Shown here: positions 20,485 through 32,204 of the stretch, piece by piece
Layout of the letters: each line of letters begins with the position of its first letter
How positions within the stretch are numbered: position 1 is the first letter of the stretch
Source of the DNA: an uncultured Ruminococcus sp.
GTDB lineage: Bacteria > Bacillota > Clostridia > Oscillospirales > Ruminococcaceae
Direction: 5' to 3'
Assembly: GCA_947627445.1 (NCBI GenBank)
Contig: CANQWA010000010.1
Location: 1-64,000, forward strand
DNA length: 64,000 nucleotides
Notes under the pieces: model-generated
Told to the model about the DNA's origin: nothing
Databases searched by the model: none
The model's input: the letters and a program-made list of their open reading frames with translations, nothing else
Translations under genes and position numbers: made by a program

Positions 20485-20952
20485 TTATCCGAGCACCATC
20501 AGCGGCTGGTCATACTCTACCGCTTCGCCGTTCTTTACCAGAATCTCCTTGACCACGCCGTCTGTATCGCTGGTGACCTCGTTCATCAGTTTCATAGACT
20601 CAATGATCAGAATGACATCGCCCTTCTTCACCGTATCGCCCACCTGGACAAAGGGCGGCTGATCCGGTGAGGGTGCAGCGTAAAATGTGCCCACAATGGG
20701 GGATTTTACCACCTTGCCAGCCGGCAGGGCAGCCTCTTCTGGATGCGGTGCAGTCTCTGGTGCAGCAACAGCCGGTACAGCGGCCGGCGCAGGCATGGTG
20801 GGCGGAGGCGGACACTTCTTGCCTTTAATGCAGATTCGCTTTTCGCCGTCTGCAATGGTGATCTCCCCCAGTTCTTTTTTCGCCACCAGATCTGCCAGCT
20901 TTTCGATGGTTTCCAGTTCCACCATATTATAAATTTTCTCATTCTCACTCAT
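20485..20952 (-). CDS. accB: Biotin carboxyl carrier protein
   Basis: C-terminal biotinyl domain ...VILIIESMKLMNEVTSDTDGVVKEILVKNGEAVEYDQPLMVLG. Confidence 0.95.
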   Translation of the reverse strand: MSENEKIYNMVELETIEKLADLVAKKELGEITIADGEKRICIKGKKCPPPPTMPAPAAVPAVAAPETAPHPEEAALPAGKVVKSPIVGTFYAAPSPDQPPFVQVGDTVKKGDVILIIESMKLMNEVTSDTDGVVKEILVKNGEAVEYDQPLMVLG

Positions 20953-20982
20953 GTCGGATTCTCCTTATCGGTTGTACGCAGG

Positions 20983-22221
20983 TCAATCCACGCACTTTTT
21001 GAAGCACAGTGTTGCATTGTGACCGCCAAAGCCCAAGGAATTGGACAGCACAGCGTTCACCGGCATTTCTACCGGGCCATCCACGCAATAATCCAGATCA
21101 CACACCGGATCGGGTGTGGAGTAGCCAATGGTCTGGTGAATGAAGTCATGATAGACAGACAGTGCCGAAACGATTGCCTCTACAGCACCTGTACCGCCCA
21201 GCATGTGCCCGGTCATGGATTTGGTGGAATTGATCTTCACCTTTCGTGCCTGTTCTTCTCCCAGCGCCTTCTTGATGGCAATCGTCTCGTACTTGTCATT
21301 CAGACCGGTAGATGTCCCATGGGCATTGATATAGGTGATGTCCTCCGGCTGCAATCCGGCTTCTTGGTAAGCATCCTTCATGGCTCGTGCAGAAGCCTCG
21401 CATTCCGGCGACGGCGATGTCATATGGTAGGCATCGCAGGTCGCACCATAACCGGCAAGCTCTGCGTAGATTTTCGCACCTCTCGCCTTTGCATGTTCAT
21501 ATTCCTCCAGCACCAGTATACCGCAGCCTTCACCCAGAACGAAACCGCTCCGGTTTGCATCAAAGGGGATAGAAGCTTTGGTGGGATCCGGCTCTCTTGT
21601 CAGCGCCTTCATTGTCTTAAAGCCGCCCAAAGTAAACTCTGTCACGGTAGATTCGGTGCCGCCGCAGAGACAAGCGTCCAGATAGCCGTCTTTGATCTTG
21701 CGGAACGCCTCGCCGATGGCGTGGGTAGAGGATGCACAGGCGGTCACCGTACAGAAGTTGGCGCCTCTGAAACCGGTGCGCATTGCCACCTCACCGGCTG
21801 CCATATTAGAGATCATCATGGGTACGAAAAAGGGGGAGATCCGGTTGGGACCTTTTTCCAGATATTTCTGATGCTCCTTCTGGGTCATTTCCAGACCGCC
21901 GATGCCGCATCCAACAATCGCACCCACACGATAGGGATCCAGATCCTTTAGATCACTGCCGCAGTCCGAAACCGCCTGCACTGCCGAAGCCACTGCAAAT
22001 TGGGTGAACCGTTCCATATGCCGCAGTTCCTTGCGGTCAAAATAATCCGTCGGCTCAAAGTCCCGGACGATACCGGCAACGCTGACCTCCACTTCCGTGG
22101 TATCAAAGGCGTCGATCTTAGAAATGCCCAGTGTACTCTTTTTGATATTTTCCCAAAATTTTTCCAGACTGCTGCCCAAAGGGTTCACAGTCCCCATTCC
22201 TGTAATCACAACTCTTCTCAT
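20983..22221 (-). CDS. fabF: 3-oxoacyl-ACP synthase II
   Basis: MRRVVITGMGTVNPLGSSLEKFWENIKKSTLGIS; TVTACASSTHAIGEAFR. Confidence 0.97.
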   Translation of the reverse strand: MRRVVITGMGTVNPLGSSLEKFWENIKKSTLGISKIDAFDTTEVEVSVAGIVRDFEPTDYFDRKELRHMERFTQFAVASAVQAVSDCGSDLKDLDPYRVGAIVGCGIGGLEMTQKEHQKYLEKGPNRISPFFVPMMISNMAAGEVAMRTGFRGANFCTVTACASSTHAIGEAFRKIKDGYLDACLCGGTESTVTEFTLGGFKTMKALTREPDPTKASIPFDANRSGFVLGEGCGILVLEEYEHAKARGAKIYAELAGYGATCDAYHMTSPSPECEASARAMKDAYQEAGLQPEDITYINAHGTSTGLNDKYETIAIKKALGEEQARKVKINSTKSMTGHMLGGTGAVEAIVSALSVYHDFIHQTIGYSTPDPVCDLDYCVDGPVEMPVNAVLSNSLGFGGHNATLCFKKCVD

Positions 22222-22240
22222 AGCCTGTTGTTTCCTCCAG

Positions 22241-22981
22241 TTACATCATCAATCCGCCGGATATTTCAATGGTCTGTCCCGTCACATAGCTGGCATCATC
22301 GGAACACAGGAAAGAAACCACGCTGGCGATTTCTTCCGGCTCTCCGTACCGCTTCATCGACACCAGCTTCAGCATGTTGCTGCGCTGTTCTTCGGTGAGG
22401 GCGTCCGTCATGGGTGTCTGGATAAAGCCCGGTGCAACGGCGTTTACCGTAATGCCTCTGGCGCCCAATTCCTTTGCCGCCGTCTTGGTCATGCCAATAA
22501 TGGCTGCCTTGGATGCAGAATAGTTGATCTGTCCCGGATTGCCGTACAGACCTGCCACAGAAGCCAGGCTGACAATCCTGCCGTGTTTCTGACGCACCAT
22601 GACAGCGCCCGCCAGTTTCAACATGTTGAAAACGCTCTTTTGATTCACAGCGATGACAGCGTCATACTGTTCCTCCGGCATACGGATCATCAGTCCGTCC
22701 TTGGTGATGCCCGCATTGTTCACCAGAGCGTCAATGGAGCCGAACTGCTCCTTGACTGCCTGAACCATTGTCTCGCACTGGCTGTAATCTGCCACGTTGG
22801 CAGCAAACAGTTCTGCATTTACGCCGAATTCCCGGCACTGCTGCGCCACTTTTTCTGCATTTGCCTTGTCAGAATCACTGGGAAAGTGATTCAATGCAAT
22901 ATGATATCCATCCTTTGCCAGACGCAGGGCGATACATGCGCCGATGCCCTGAGATGCGCCGGTAATAAGTGCTGTTGCCAT
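22241..22981 (-). CDS. fabG: 3-oxoacyl-ACP reductase
   Basis: ALITGASQGIGACIALRLAKDGYHIALNH; YSASKAAIIGMTKTAAKELGARGITVNAVAPGFI. Confidence 0.95.
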   Translation of the reverse strand: MATALITGASQGIGACIALRLAKDGYHIALNHFPSDSDKANAEKVAQQCREFGVNAELFAANVADYSQCETMVQAVKEQFGSIDALVNNAGITKDGLMIRMPEEQYDAVIAVNQKSVFNMLKLAGAVMVRQKHGRIVSLASVAGLYGNPGQINYSASKAAIIGMTKTAAKELGARGITVNAVAPGFIQTPMTDALTEEQRSNMLKLVSMKRYGEPEEIASVVSFLCSDDASYVTGQTIEISGGLMM

Positions 22982-22982
22982 A

Positions 22983-23930
22983 TCATTGTTCCTCCTCGGA
23001 TGATTCTTTACCCAGCAGCTGAAATGCCTGCTGCCACATTTCGTCGATCACAGCCTGACAGGGCTTGATCTCGTGGATCATCCCTGCGATCAGACCGCAC
23101 AGGAACGAGCCCTCGTCCACATTGCCGTCCACAACGGCTTTCCGCAGCGAGCCCACCGTCATTGCCTCGAAATCCTCCGGCGGACAAGCAGCCTTTTCCA
23201 TTTCCTGAAGCTTTTTGGTATACTTGGTCTTGATGCCGCGGCAGGGACTGCCGGAATAAAAGCCGGTAATCTGGTTGTCCGTATCCTTTGCCTTGATGAC
23301 CAATTCCTTATATTTGTCACTGATCTGGCACTCTTCTGTTGCCAGAAATCTTGTCCCCAGCTGTACGCCCTCTGCCCCCAGCATAAAGGCAGCCGCAATG
23401 CCTCTGCCGTCAGCGATACCGCCTGCGGCAATCACCGGGATATCCACGGCATCCACCACCTGGGGAACGAGGCACATGGTCGTATTCCACCCAATGTGAC
23501 CGCCGGATTCCGTTCCTTCCGCCACCAGTGCATCTGCACCGGCACGCTCCATACGCTTTGCCAGCGCAACGGAAGGCACTACCGGGATGACCCGGATACC
23601 GGCATTTTTCCACGCCTCCATGTACTTGCCCGGATTGCCTGCACCGGTAGTCACGATAGGCACCTGCTCGTCAATGACAAGCTGTGCCAGATCGTCTGCA
23701 TTCGGGCTCATGAGCATAATGTTGACACCGTAGGAATTCTGTGTCTTGGACTTGCAGATACGGATTTGCTCTCTCAGATAATCAATCGGTGCACTGCCGC
23801 CGGCAATGAGACCCACTGCACCGGCATTGGATACCGCAGATGCCAATGTGCTTTCTGCGATCCACGCCATACCGCCCTGGATCATGGGATATTTACTGCC
23901 CAACAGCTTGGTGATTCTGTTTTCCATCAT
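22983..23930 (-). CDS. fabK: Enoyl-ACP reductase, FMN-dependent (FabK type)
   Basis: RITKLLGSKYPMIQGGMAWIAESTLASAVSNAGAVGLIAGG; EGTESGGHIG; position between fabG and fabH. Confidence 0.93.
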   Translation of the reverse strand: MMENRITKLLGSKYPMIQGGMAWIAESTLASAVSNAGAVGLIAGGSAPIDYLREQIRICKSKTQNSYGVNIMLMSPNADDLAQLVIDEQVPIVTTGAGNPGKYMEAWKNAGIRVIPVVPSVALAKRMERAGADALVAEGTESGGHIGWNTTMCLVPQVVDAVDIPVIAAGGIADGRGIAAAFMLGAEGVQLGTRFLATEECQISDKYKELVIKAKDTDNQITGFYSGSPCRGIKTKYTKKLQEMEKAACPPEDFEAMTVGSLRKAVVDGNVDEGSFLCGLIAGMIHEIKPCQAVIDEMWQQAFQLLGKESSEEEQ

Positions 23931-24071
23931 GGTGATTTCCTTTCATTATCAGAGGCAAGAATTTCAGAAGCAAAAGACAAAAAGAAGGATACCATTGATT
24001 TTGCTTCTGCCTCATCGTCCGCCTCCTGTTTTTTCGAGTTCAAGGGGATTGCTTTTGGATGGGAACACGCC

Positions 24072-25079
24072 CTAATATTCCATGATCAGCGCAGCATAGG
24101 TCAGTCCTGCGCCAAAACCCACCAGACAAACCTTGTCGCCCCGCTGAATCTCACCGGAACGAACGGCTTCGTCAAAGGCGATGGGAATGGACGCACTGGA
24201 AGTATTGCCGTGGTGTTCTATGTTGGTAACCGCCTTTTCCATGGGCTGATTCATAAACTTCATGGCAGTCTCAATGATGCGCATATTGGCCTGATGGGGT
24301 ACGATCTTGTCCAGATCATCCAGAGAAAAACCGATCTTTTCCGCCGCCAGCTTTGCCGCCTTGGGCATTGCATGGGTGGCAAACCGATAGACCTCCTTGC
24401 CATCCTGGAGCATGGTGTGCTCCCAGCCCTCCGGTCCTGCGCCCATCTGGTCGTCATATGCCGCATATCGCTCCGGCTTGACAAAAGGCGAAGCCGGCAG
24501 CGCACTCCGGGCAAACAAATATTTTGCACCTGTGCCGTCTGCGCCCAGATGGCTGGTATACAGGGCGTTTTCATCATATGCGATCAGAGCTGCTGCCGCA
24601 CCGTCCCCGAACAGAATGCAGGAAGAACGATCCGAATAGTTGGTGATCTTCGACAGACTCTCGTTTGCCACCACCAGGGCAACTTTCATGGCAGGGTCGG
24701 TTTTCAGAAACCGGTGCGCCGTGTCCATGGCATAGACAAAACCGGAACAAGCTGCATTCAGGTCAAAGCAAGCCGCATGGACGGCTCCCACTTCACGCTG
24801 TATGATACAGGACGTGGACGGGGTACAAAATTCCTGTGTAATGGTGGTATCAATGATCAGACCGATCTCAGCCGGATCAATCCCGGCAGCTTCAATGGCA
24901 CGCTTTGCTGCCTGCGCACCCATATACCAGGTTGGCTCACCGTCTGAAATATGTCTTGTACCGATACCGGTTCGTGTCCGGATCCATTCATCGTTGGTTT
25001 CCACCATCTTTGCCATATCGTCGTTGGTCACCTGGAACGCCGGCGTATAGCTGCCCGTTCCCAATACACGAATGCCCAT
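24072..25079 (-). CDS. fabH: 3-oxoacyl-ACP synthase III
   Basis: MGIRVLGTGSYTPAFQVTNDDMAKMVETNDEWIRTRTGIGTRHI; FDLNAACSGFVYAM; VPHQANMRI. Confidence 0.96.
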   Translation of the reverse strand: MGIRVLGTGSYTPAFQVTNDDMAKMVETNDEWIRTRTGIGTRHISDGEPTWYMGAQAAKRAIEAAGIDPAEIGLIIDTTITQEFCTPSTSCIIQREVGAVHAACFDLNAACSGFVYAMDTAHRFLKTDPAMKVALVVANESLSKITNYSDRSSCILFGDGAAAALIAYDENALYTSHLGADGTGAKYLFARSALPASPFVKPERYAAYDDQMGAGPEGWEHTMLQDGKEVYRFATHAMPKAAKLAAEKIGFSLDDLDKIVPHQANMRIIETAMKFMNQPMEKAVTNIEHHGNTSSASIPIAFDEAVRSGEIQRGDKVCLVGFGAGLTYAALIMEY

Positions 25080-25330
25080 GGAAAAAAATCCTCCGTTCCT
25101 CTTGTTTATTTCTGATTTTTGTGTTATGATATAGATGATGCGTTGTGACGCACCAAAAATAGTTCACCTGCAATCACGGTATACACTCTATTATAAAGGA
25201 TTTTGATGCACATTGCAATGATTTCCAGCATTTTTTCAATCGCAGGCAGGGTAAATACTATTTTTTGTACAATATTCAACCAAAAAAATTGTGCATGTTT
25301 GTACAATTGCCAAAGAAAGGAATGGTACTT

Positions 25331-26245
25331 ATGGCAACAGTTGCATTGTTTTCCGGTCAAGGCTCTCAGTACGAGAAGATGGGGCTTGACCTGACGGCAC
25401 AGACGCCTGCTCTGAAGAGCATCTACGACACCGCTTCCCAGGTGCTGGGCTTCGATCTGTACGACATCATCGAGAACGGCGGCGCTGAGACTCTGGGAAA
25501 GACGATTTACGCCCAGCCTGCCATTATGGCGACCTCTCTGGTGTGTCTCGAAGCGGCAAAGCGCCGCGGTTTTACCTATGATGCCGTGGCAGGACATTCT
25601 CTGGGAGAATACGCCGCTATGGTGGCATCGGACATGCTGTCTCTGGAGGATGGCTTTCAGATCATCAAGGCTCGTGCCGAAGCCATGGAAGCCGCAGCCA
25701 ATGCCGCTGACGGTGCCATGTGCGCCATTGTCAAGCTGGCTCCCGCAGAAGTCCAGCGCATTTGCAGCGAAACCGAGGGCTATGTGGTTCCGGCAAACTA
25801 CAACTCCAGCGTGCAGACCGTCATTGCCGGCGAACGAAAAGCCGTGGAAAAAGCTGCCGCTGCCTGCGCCGCCCGAAAAGCACGTACCGTTCCTCTGGCT
25901 GTGGCAAGCGCATTTCACACCAAGCTGATGCAGCCGGCGGCAGATGCTTTTTACCAAGCAATTCAGGACGTGACTTTTCACGAACCCAAGGTGGCATTCT
26001 ACTCCAACGTCCTGGGCAAGGCACGGACGGATTTCTCCGATATGGCATCGGCTCTGGCAGCCCATATCGTATCCCCGGTACGCTTTACCGAAGAACTGGA
26101 AGCCATGCAGGAAGCCGGCATTGACACCTACATCGAATTTGGCCCGAAAAACGTTCTCACCGGTCTGGTGAAAAAAACCCTGAAAGGCGTGACTGCCAAG
26201 AACTGTGAGAACTGTGAGACACTGGAAGGAGTTTTAGCAGAATGA
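25331..26245 (+). CDS. fabD: Malonyl-CoA:ACP transacylase
   Basis: MATVALFSGQGSQYEKMGLDL; VAGHSLGEYAAMVASDMLS; start chosen downstream of aaagaaagga. Confidence 0.94.
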   Translation: MATVALFSGQGSQYEKMGLDLTAQTPALKSIYDTASQVLGFDLYDIIENGGAETLGKTIYAQPAIMATSLVCLEAAKRRGFTYDAVAGHSLGEYAAMVASDMLSLEDGFQIIKARAEAMEAAANAADGAMCAIVKLAPAEVQRICSETEGYVVPANYNSSVQTVIAGERKAVEKAAAACAARKARTVPLAVASAFHTKLMQPAADAFYQAIQDVTFHEPKVAFYSNVLGKARTDFSDMASALAAHIVSPVRFTEELEAMQEAGIDTYIEFGPKNVLTGLVKKTLKGVTAKNCENCETLEGVLAE

Positions 26246-27081
26246 AACACTACACCCTGATCGGACACCCCTTGGGACATTCCATGTCCCCCTTTATCCA
26301 CCAGCGGCTGTTTGCCATGGCAGGTAAGGAAGCCGAATATACCCTGACAGAAATTTCCCCGGAGGAGTTGAACGGCAAAGAGGAATTCCTGCGCAGTCAA
26401 AATGGCTTTAACATCACCATTCCCCACAAAATGGCAGTGATCTCCATGGTAGACGAAATGGACGAAAGCGCCCTTCGTTATACCTCGGTGAACTGTGTGG
26501 ACAACAAGAATGGTAAACTCATCGGCTATAACACCGACTGTGACGGCTTTACCATGTCGGTCAAGGATTATCCCATGGACGGCAAAGTCTTGCAGATCGG
26601 CTGCGGCGGCGTCGGCAGAATGATCGCCACAGAAGCCATCCGCAGCGGCGCAGATCTCACCATCGGCATCATCCCGCCGGACAAAGAGATGGTGGAGCAG
26701 TTTATCGCCGAAATCCAGGACAATTATCCGGGGGCAAAGATCCGCTATCTGCTGAACGAAGAACTCCAGGGCAAGTTTGACGTCATCATCAACACCTCTC
26801 CCGTGGGCATGTTCCCCCATATGGATGCCTGCCCGGTTTCCGATGCGCTGATCGCACAGGCGGACTATTTCTTTGATGTCATTTACAATCCCACCAAGAC
26901 TCTGATGCTTCGGAAGGCAGAAGCACTGGGCAAGACAGTCTGCGGCGGTGCTGCGATGCTGGTATTACAGGCAGTCCGTGCCCATGAGATCTGGGACGGG
27001 GATACTTATACCAAAGAACAAGTGGACTCCATTATCCAGGAGATGGAAGCGGAGATGGAGCGGCACAATACCAAGGTCTGA
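26242..27081 (+). CDS. aroE: Shikimate dehydrogenase
   Basis: MKHYTLIGHPLGHSMSPFIHQRLF; GFNITIPHKMAV; IGYNTDCDGF. Confidence 0.92.
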   Translation: MKHYTLIGHPLGHSMSPFIHQRLFAMAGKEAEYTLTEISPEELNGKEEFLRSQNGFNITIPHKMAVISMVDEMDESALRYTSVNCVDNKNGKLIGYNTDCDGFTMSVKDYPMDGKVLQIGCGGVGRMIATEAIRSGADLTIGIIPPDKEMVEQFIAEIQDNYPGAKIRYLLNEELQGKFDVIINTSPVGMFPHMDACPVSDALIAQADYFFDVIYNPTKTLMLRKAEALGKTVCGGAAMLVLQAVRAHEIWDGDTYTKEQVDSIIQEMEAEMERHNTKV

Positions 27082-27090
27082 GGAGGGAAT

Positions 27091-27585
27091 ATGATGACAA
27101 TTTTTCTCTGTGGGTTTATGGGCTGCGGCAAGACAACTGTGGGTGAAGCTCTGGCAAAAAAGCTGGGGCTGCCGCTGATCGACACGGATGCTTATATTGT
27201 GGAACAGGAAGGGAAAAGCATTCCTGACATCTTTGCACAGGAGGGTGAGCCGTATTTCCGGCAGGCGGAAGCACAGGCGATCCGGACACTGTGTACGAAA
27301 AATGCCGTGATTGCCTGCGGCGGCGGTGCGATGCTGAACCCGGACAGTGCGGCGTACGCTCGGGAACAGGGTGCGGTGGTACTGTTGAATGAGAGCTTTG
27401 AGACTTGTTATGCGCGCATCCGGAACGACACCAACCGTCCCATTGTGCAGCGGAGTACCCCAGAGGAGTTGGAGGCGTTATTCCGGCAGCGTGCCGGTAT
27501 TTATCGCCGTCACGCTTCTCACGTCGTGGAGGGCGGCTGTGATCCGGCGGAAATGGCAGAGCGCATTATCCAGGCATTGGCATGA
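27091..27585 (+). CDS. aroK: Shikimate kinase
   Basis: IFLCGFMGCGKTTVGEALAKKLGLPLIDTDAYIVEQEGKSIPDIFAQEGEPYFRQAE. Confidence 0.94.
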   Translation: MMTIFLCGFMGCGKTTVGEALAKKLGLPLIDTDAYIVEQEGKSIPDIFAQEGEPYFRQAEAQAIRTLCTKNAVIACGGGAMLNPDSAAYAREQGAVVLLNESFETCYARIRNDTNRPIVQRSTPEELEALFRQRAGIYRRHASHVVEGGCDPAEMAERIIQALA

Positions 27586-27635
27586 CGGTTATGAGAACAG
27601 GTTCTGAAAAGCCGCCGCCAAACACAGACAGAAAG

Positions 27636-27676
27636 GGGCTGCTGTACCGGGCAATTCTGGTGCAGCAGCCTTTTTT
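27636..27676. terminator. Intrinsic terminator between aroK and histidine kinase gene (convergent)
   Basis: Hairpin aggggctgctg...cagcagcctttttt. Confidence 0.65.
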
Positions 27677-29153
27677 ACGCAAAGTTTTTCCCCTCTTCAT
27701 CCTTCAAAACAACATCCCGTATCGTAAACCAAAAGACCGACCCCTCTCCCGGCTTACTGTCCACCCCATAATCATACGCATGCAGCTTCAAAATCGCCTT
27801 CACAATCGAAAGCCCAAGTCCCGTCCCCATCACTTCACGCTTGTGATTTTCTGAACGGTAATATTGATCAAAAATCAGCTTGATCTTCTCCTCTTCAATA
27901 CCGTCCCCGGTATCCCGCACCTCGATGCGGACGCCCTGCGGCGTATTCTTCTGTGCCACAAACACCTGCTTGTCCTCTTTCGAGGTATAGTTAATGGCAT
28001 TGTTGATGAGATTCCCGATGACACGGTCGATCTTCCCTGCATCACACCGCACTAGACAAGGCTCATCCGGGGCAAAATGAATATGATATCCCATCTGTTC
28101 CGAGATTCCCTCATACCGATGCACGATCTCTGCGACGCACTGGGTAATATCAAAGACAGAGCGTTCCAGCTTTTGCGTTCCGCTCTCCAGCTTCGACAGA
28201 TCCAGCATGTCATTCACCAAAAGGGACAACCGATCTGTCTCCTCAATGATGATGTTCAGATGCTGCTCTCGCTTCACTGGATCATTTCCGGAAAGATCTC
28301 GTATCATCTCCGCATAGGCTTTCAGCATGGTCAGGGGCGTGCGCAGATCGTGCGAAACATTGGCGATCAGATCACGCTGCATGGCATCTGTTTTGGAAAG
28401 CTCCCGTGCCGCATAGGTCAGGGTCTGCGCCAGATCATCCGCCTCAGCATAACCGCCGCTCTCAAACTGTGTTCCATAATCCCCGTGCGCCAGCCGCTTT
28501 GCCGAATGGGTGATCTTCACGATGGGCGTGGAAATGATCCTCGCCACAAACAGAGACATCACCGCACCGAATATCGCCAGAAGCACAGTGATCTGCATGG
28601 TCTGCCGTTTCAGAATGGAAATGGTGGATTCCATCGGCACAATGGGGGAATTCAGCAGCAGATACCCTGTCACGCCGCCGTCACTCCCTACCATGGTGCA
28701 GCCATAGACCAGCATTTCATTCTGTAGGGTATTGTTGAAGATCCGGCGGCAGATCACCCCAGAATCACTCTGCTGCAAATCCATGAGATAGAAAAACGTG
28801 CCGCTTCCTGCGCCGTGAAGCAGACATTTTCCGTTGTACATACAGTCATAATACACTTCTCTGCCGTCTGAGTCCAATATCTCAATGCACATTTCATTGC
28901 GCAGTGCCATCTCACAGGCACTCTTTTCAAACGCCTCATCCGTCTTGGTGTGATAGGCGCTGACCAATTGATCTGCCACCTTCGCCGTGTCCCGTATCTT
29001 AAAGGATTCGTAGAACCGCTCCAGAAACACCACCTGAAACAGCCACATCAGCAAAAATACCACACAGACAAAGATCATGAAAAACAGCCAGATCTTTACG
29101 CTCAGCCGCATATTGCGGTCTTTCATCCGGAATGCATCATGTTTCAGGTTCAA
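27675..29153 (-). CDS. Sensor histidine kinase (possible internal start near 29126)
   Basis: Two TM segments, HAMP, DLIANVSHDLRTPLTMLKAYAEMI (H-box), NLINNAINYTSKEDK, DTGDGIEEEKIKLIFDQYYR, GTGLGLSIVKAI. Confidence 0.93.
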   Translation of the reverse strand: MNLKHDAFRMKDRNMRLSVKIWLFFMIFVCVVFLLMWLFQVVFLERFYESFKIRDTAKVADQLVSAYHTKTDEAFEKSACEMALRNEMCIEILDSDGREVYYDCMYNGKCLLHGAGSGTFFYLMDLQQSDSGVICRRIFNNTLQNEMLVYGCTMVGSDGGVTGYLLLNSPIVPMESTISILKRQTMQITVLLAIFGAVMSLFVARIISTPIVKITHSAKRLAHGDYGTQFESGGYAEADDLAQTLTYAARELSKTDAMQRDLIANVSHDLRTPLTMLKAYAEMIRDLSGNDPVKREQHLNIIIEETDRLSLLVNDMLDLSKLESGTQKLERSVFDITQCVAEIVHRYEGISEQMGYHIHFAPDEPCLVRCDAGKIDRVIGNLINNAINYTSKEDKQVFVAQKNTPQGVRIEVRDTGDGIEEEKIKLIFDQYYRSENHKREVMGTGLGLSIVKAILKLHAYDYGVDSKPGEGSVFWFTIRDVVLKDEEGKNFA

Positions 29154-29823
29154 ACTTATATCCCATTCCTCTCAGGGTCACAATAAAGGCACGGTACGGT
29201 CCCAGACTTCCCCGAAGCATCTTGATGTGGGTGTCCACAGTACGATCATCCCCGAAAAAGTCATAACCCCATACTTCTTCCAGCAGCTTGTCTCTGGAAA
29301 GCGCCAGCCCCTTGTTTTTTACCAGATAGAACAGCAGATCGTATTCCTTGGGCGTCATAGAAGCACGCTGACCGTCCACATAGACCTCACGTCCCGCCAG
29401 GTCGATCTCCAGTCCCTGGAACACCAGCCGCTGTCTGCCGTCACCGCTTCCCTGCGGAAAGCCTTGGCTTCGTGCCAGTACCGCCCGGATGCGAGCCATC
29501 AGTTCACGGGGAGAAAAGGGCTTGACCACATAATCATCAATGCCGGTCTCAAACCCGAACAGCTTGTCGTACTCCTCGCCTCTGGCAGAAAGCATGATCA
29601 CTGGCGTGTTCTTCTGCTTCCGGATCTCCTTACAGGCAGAATAGCCGTCCAGCCGCGGCATCATCACATCCATAATGATAATGTCATAGTCATTTTCCCG
29701 GCAGAGACTCACTGCCTCCATGCCGTCACGAGCTTCGGAGACTTCGTATTCTTCAAACTCCGCATATTCCCGCACCACAGCACGGATCTTTTCTTCGTCA
29801 TCTACGATGAGCATTTTTGCCAT
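29137..29823 (-). CDS. OmpR-family response regulator
   Basis: Start at MAKMLIVDDEEKIRAVVREYAEFEEYEV; IIMDVMMPRLDGYS; C-terminal winged helix VDTHIKMLRGSLGPYRAFIVTLRGMGYKFE. Confidence 0.93.
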   Translation of the reverse strand: MAKMLIVDDEEKIRAVVREYAEFEEYEVSEARDGMEAVSLCRENDYDIIIMDVMMPRLDGYSACKEIRKQKNTPVIMLSARGEEYDKLFGFETGIDDYVVKPFSPRELMARIRAVLARSQGFPQGSGDGRQRLVFQGLEIDLAGREVYVDGQRASMTPKEYDLLFYLVKNKGLALSRDKLLEEVWGYDFFGDDRTVDTHIKMLRGSLGPYRAFIVTLRGMGYKFEPET

Positions 29824-29933
29824 GATACTGCACCTCGCTTTTCGGGCAACACCGCACAAAGAACGGTCTTTCTCCAAAATCCAAAACTCTTATGCAGACA
29901 GGTTAACCAGTTCTTAGAACTTGAAACTTGTTC

Positions 29934-31571
<1,638 letters not shown>

Positions 31572-31662
31572 TCACAGTTCTTCCGTTCTTTTTCAAAGCT
31601 CTGTTTCCCATGGCGTTTTCGATTCGATCTCCTCGGAAACAGGAGACGTGTCCGATTCTGGG

Positions 31663-31757
31663 TTTAGAACTTGTTCTCATAGGGTTCAGCGCACGTCTTT
31701 TCTGCCGTCTTTTGCCGCTGACTGCGGGTTTGCCTTCTATCAAAAATCCGGCTCTTA
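31663..31757. repeat. Family A element remnant upstream of pyrG
   Basis: tttagaacttgttctcatagggttcagcgcacgtcttttctgccgtcttttgccg...caaaaatccggctctta. Confidence 0.6.
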
Positions 31758-31789
31758 TGTACCCGTTTATTTCCTGCAATATGTATTTT

Positions 31790-31818
31790 ATTATAGCATA
31801 TGCACACAGAAAAGTCAA
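31790..31818 (-). promoter_or_regulatory. Predicted promoter of pyrG
   Basis: Minus strand TTGACT (31813-31818), 17 bp, TATAAT (31790-31795). Confidence 0.6.
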
Positions 31819-32012
31819 GGCGATGTGCCGCAAAGATGGCAGGCGCACTTGGGGCGTTTTTTCTCGGAAAACCGCCTGCCAACTCCCCAGGTGACTTGCC
31901 GCATGCCGTTCCATCCTATCAAAACCAACAAATCCCAAAACCGGTTTTTGTGCATTATTTATGGTGAAATTGTAAATACGCCCCAGAAACAGGAGATTTT
32001 CACAGAAACAGA

Positions 32013-32042
32013 TTGACATCACCGTGATAAATATGGTACAAT
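32013..32042 (+). promoter_or_regulatory. Predicted promoter upstream of the GH31 gene
   Basis: TTGACA (32013-32018), 18 bp, TACAAT (32037-32042). Confidence 0.55.
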
Positions 32043-32054
32043 AATTTTATCTAT

Positions 32055-32100
32055 AGACGGGTTATCCAGACGGGAGACGGGTTATCCAGACGGGTTATCC
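32055..32100 (+). repeat. 13-bp direct repeats just downstream of the GH31 promoter
   Basis: agacgggttatcc at 32055, 32075 and 32088, with truncated unit agacggg at 32068. Confidence 0.85.
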
Positions 32101-32204
32101 GCTTTTTTGCCAAGCAAAAAGCCGCCAATCAAACAAACGCCGGAATCCAGGGTTCCGGAGGCAGGGTACGGCACTATATTTGATCCATGACAGGAGGTAC
32201 TCCC

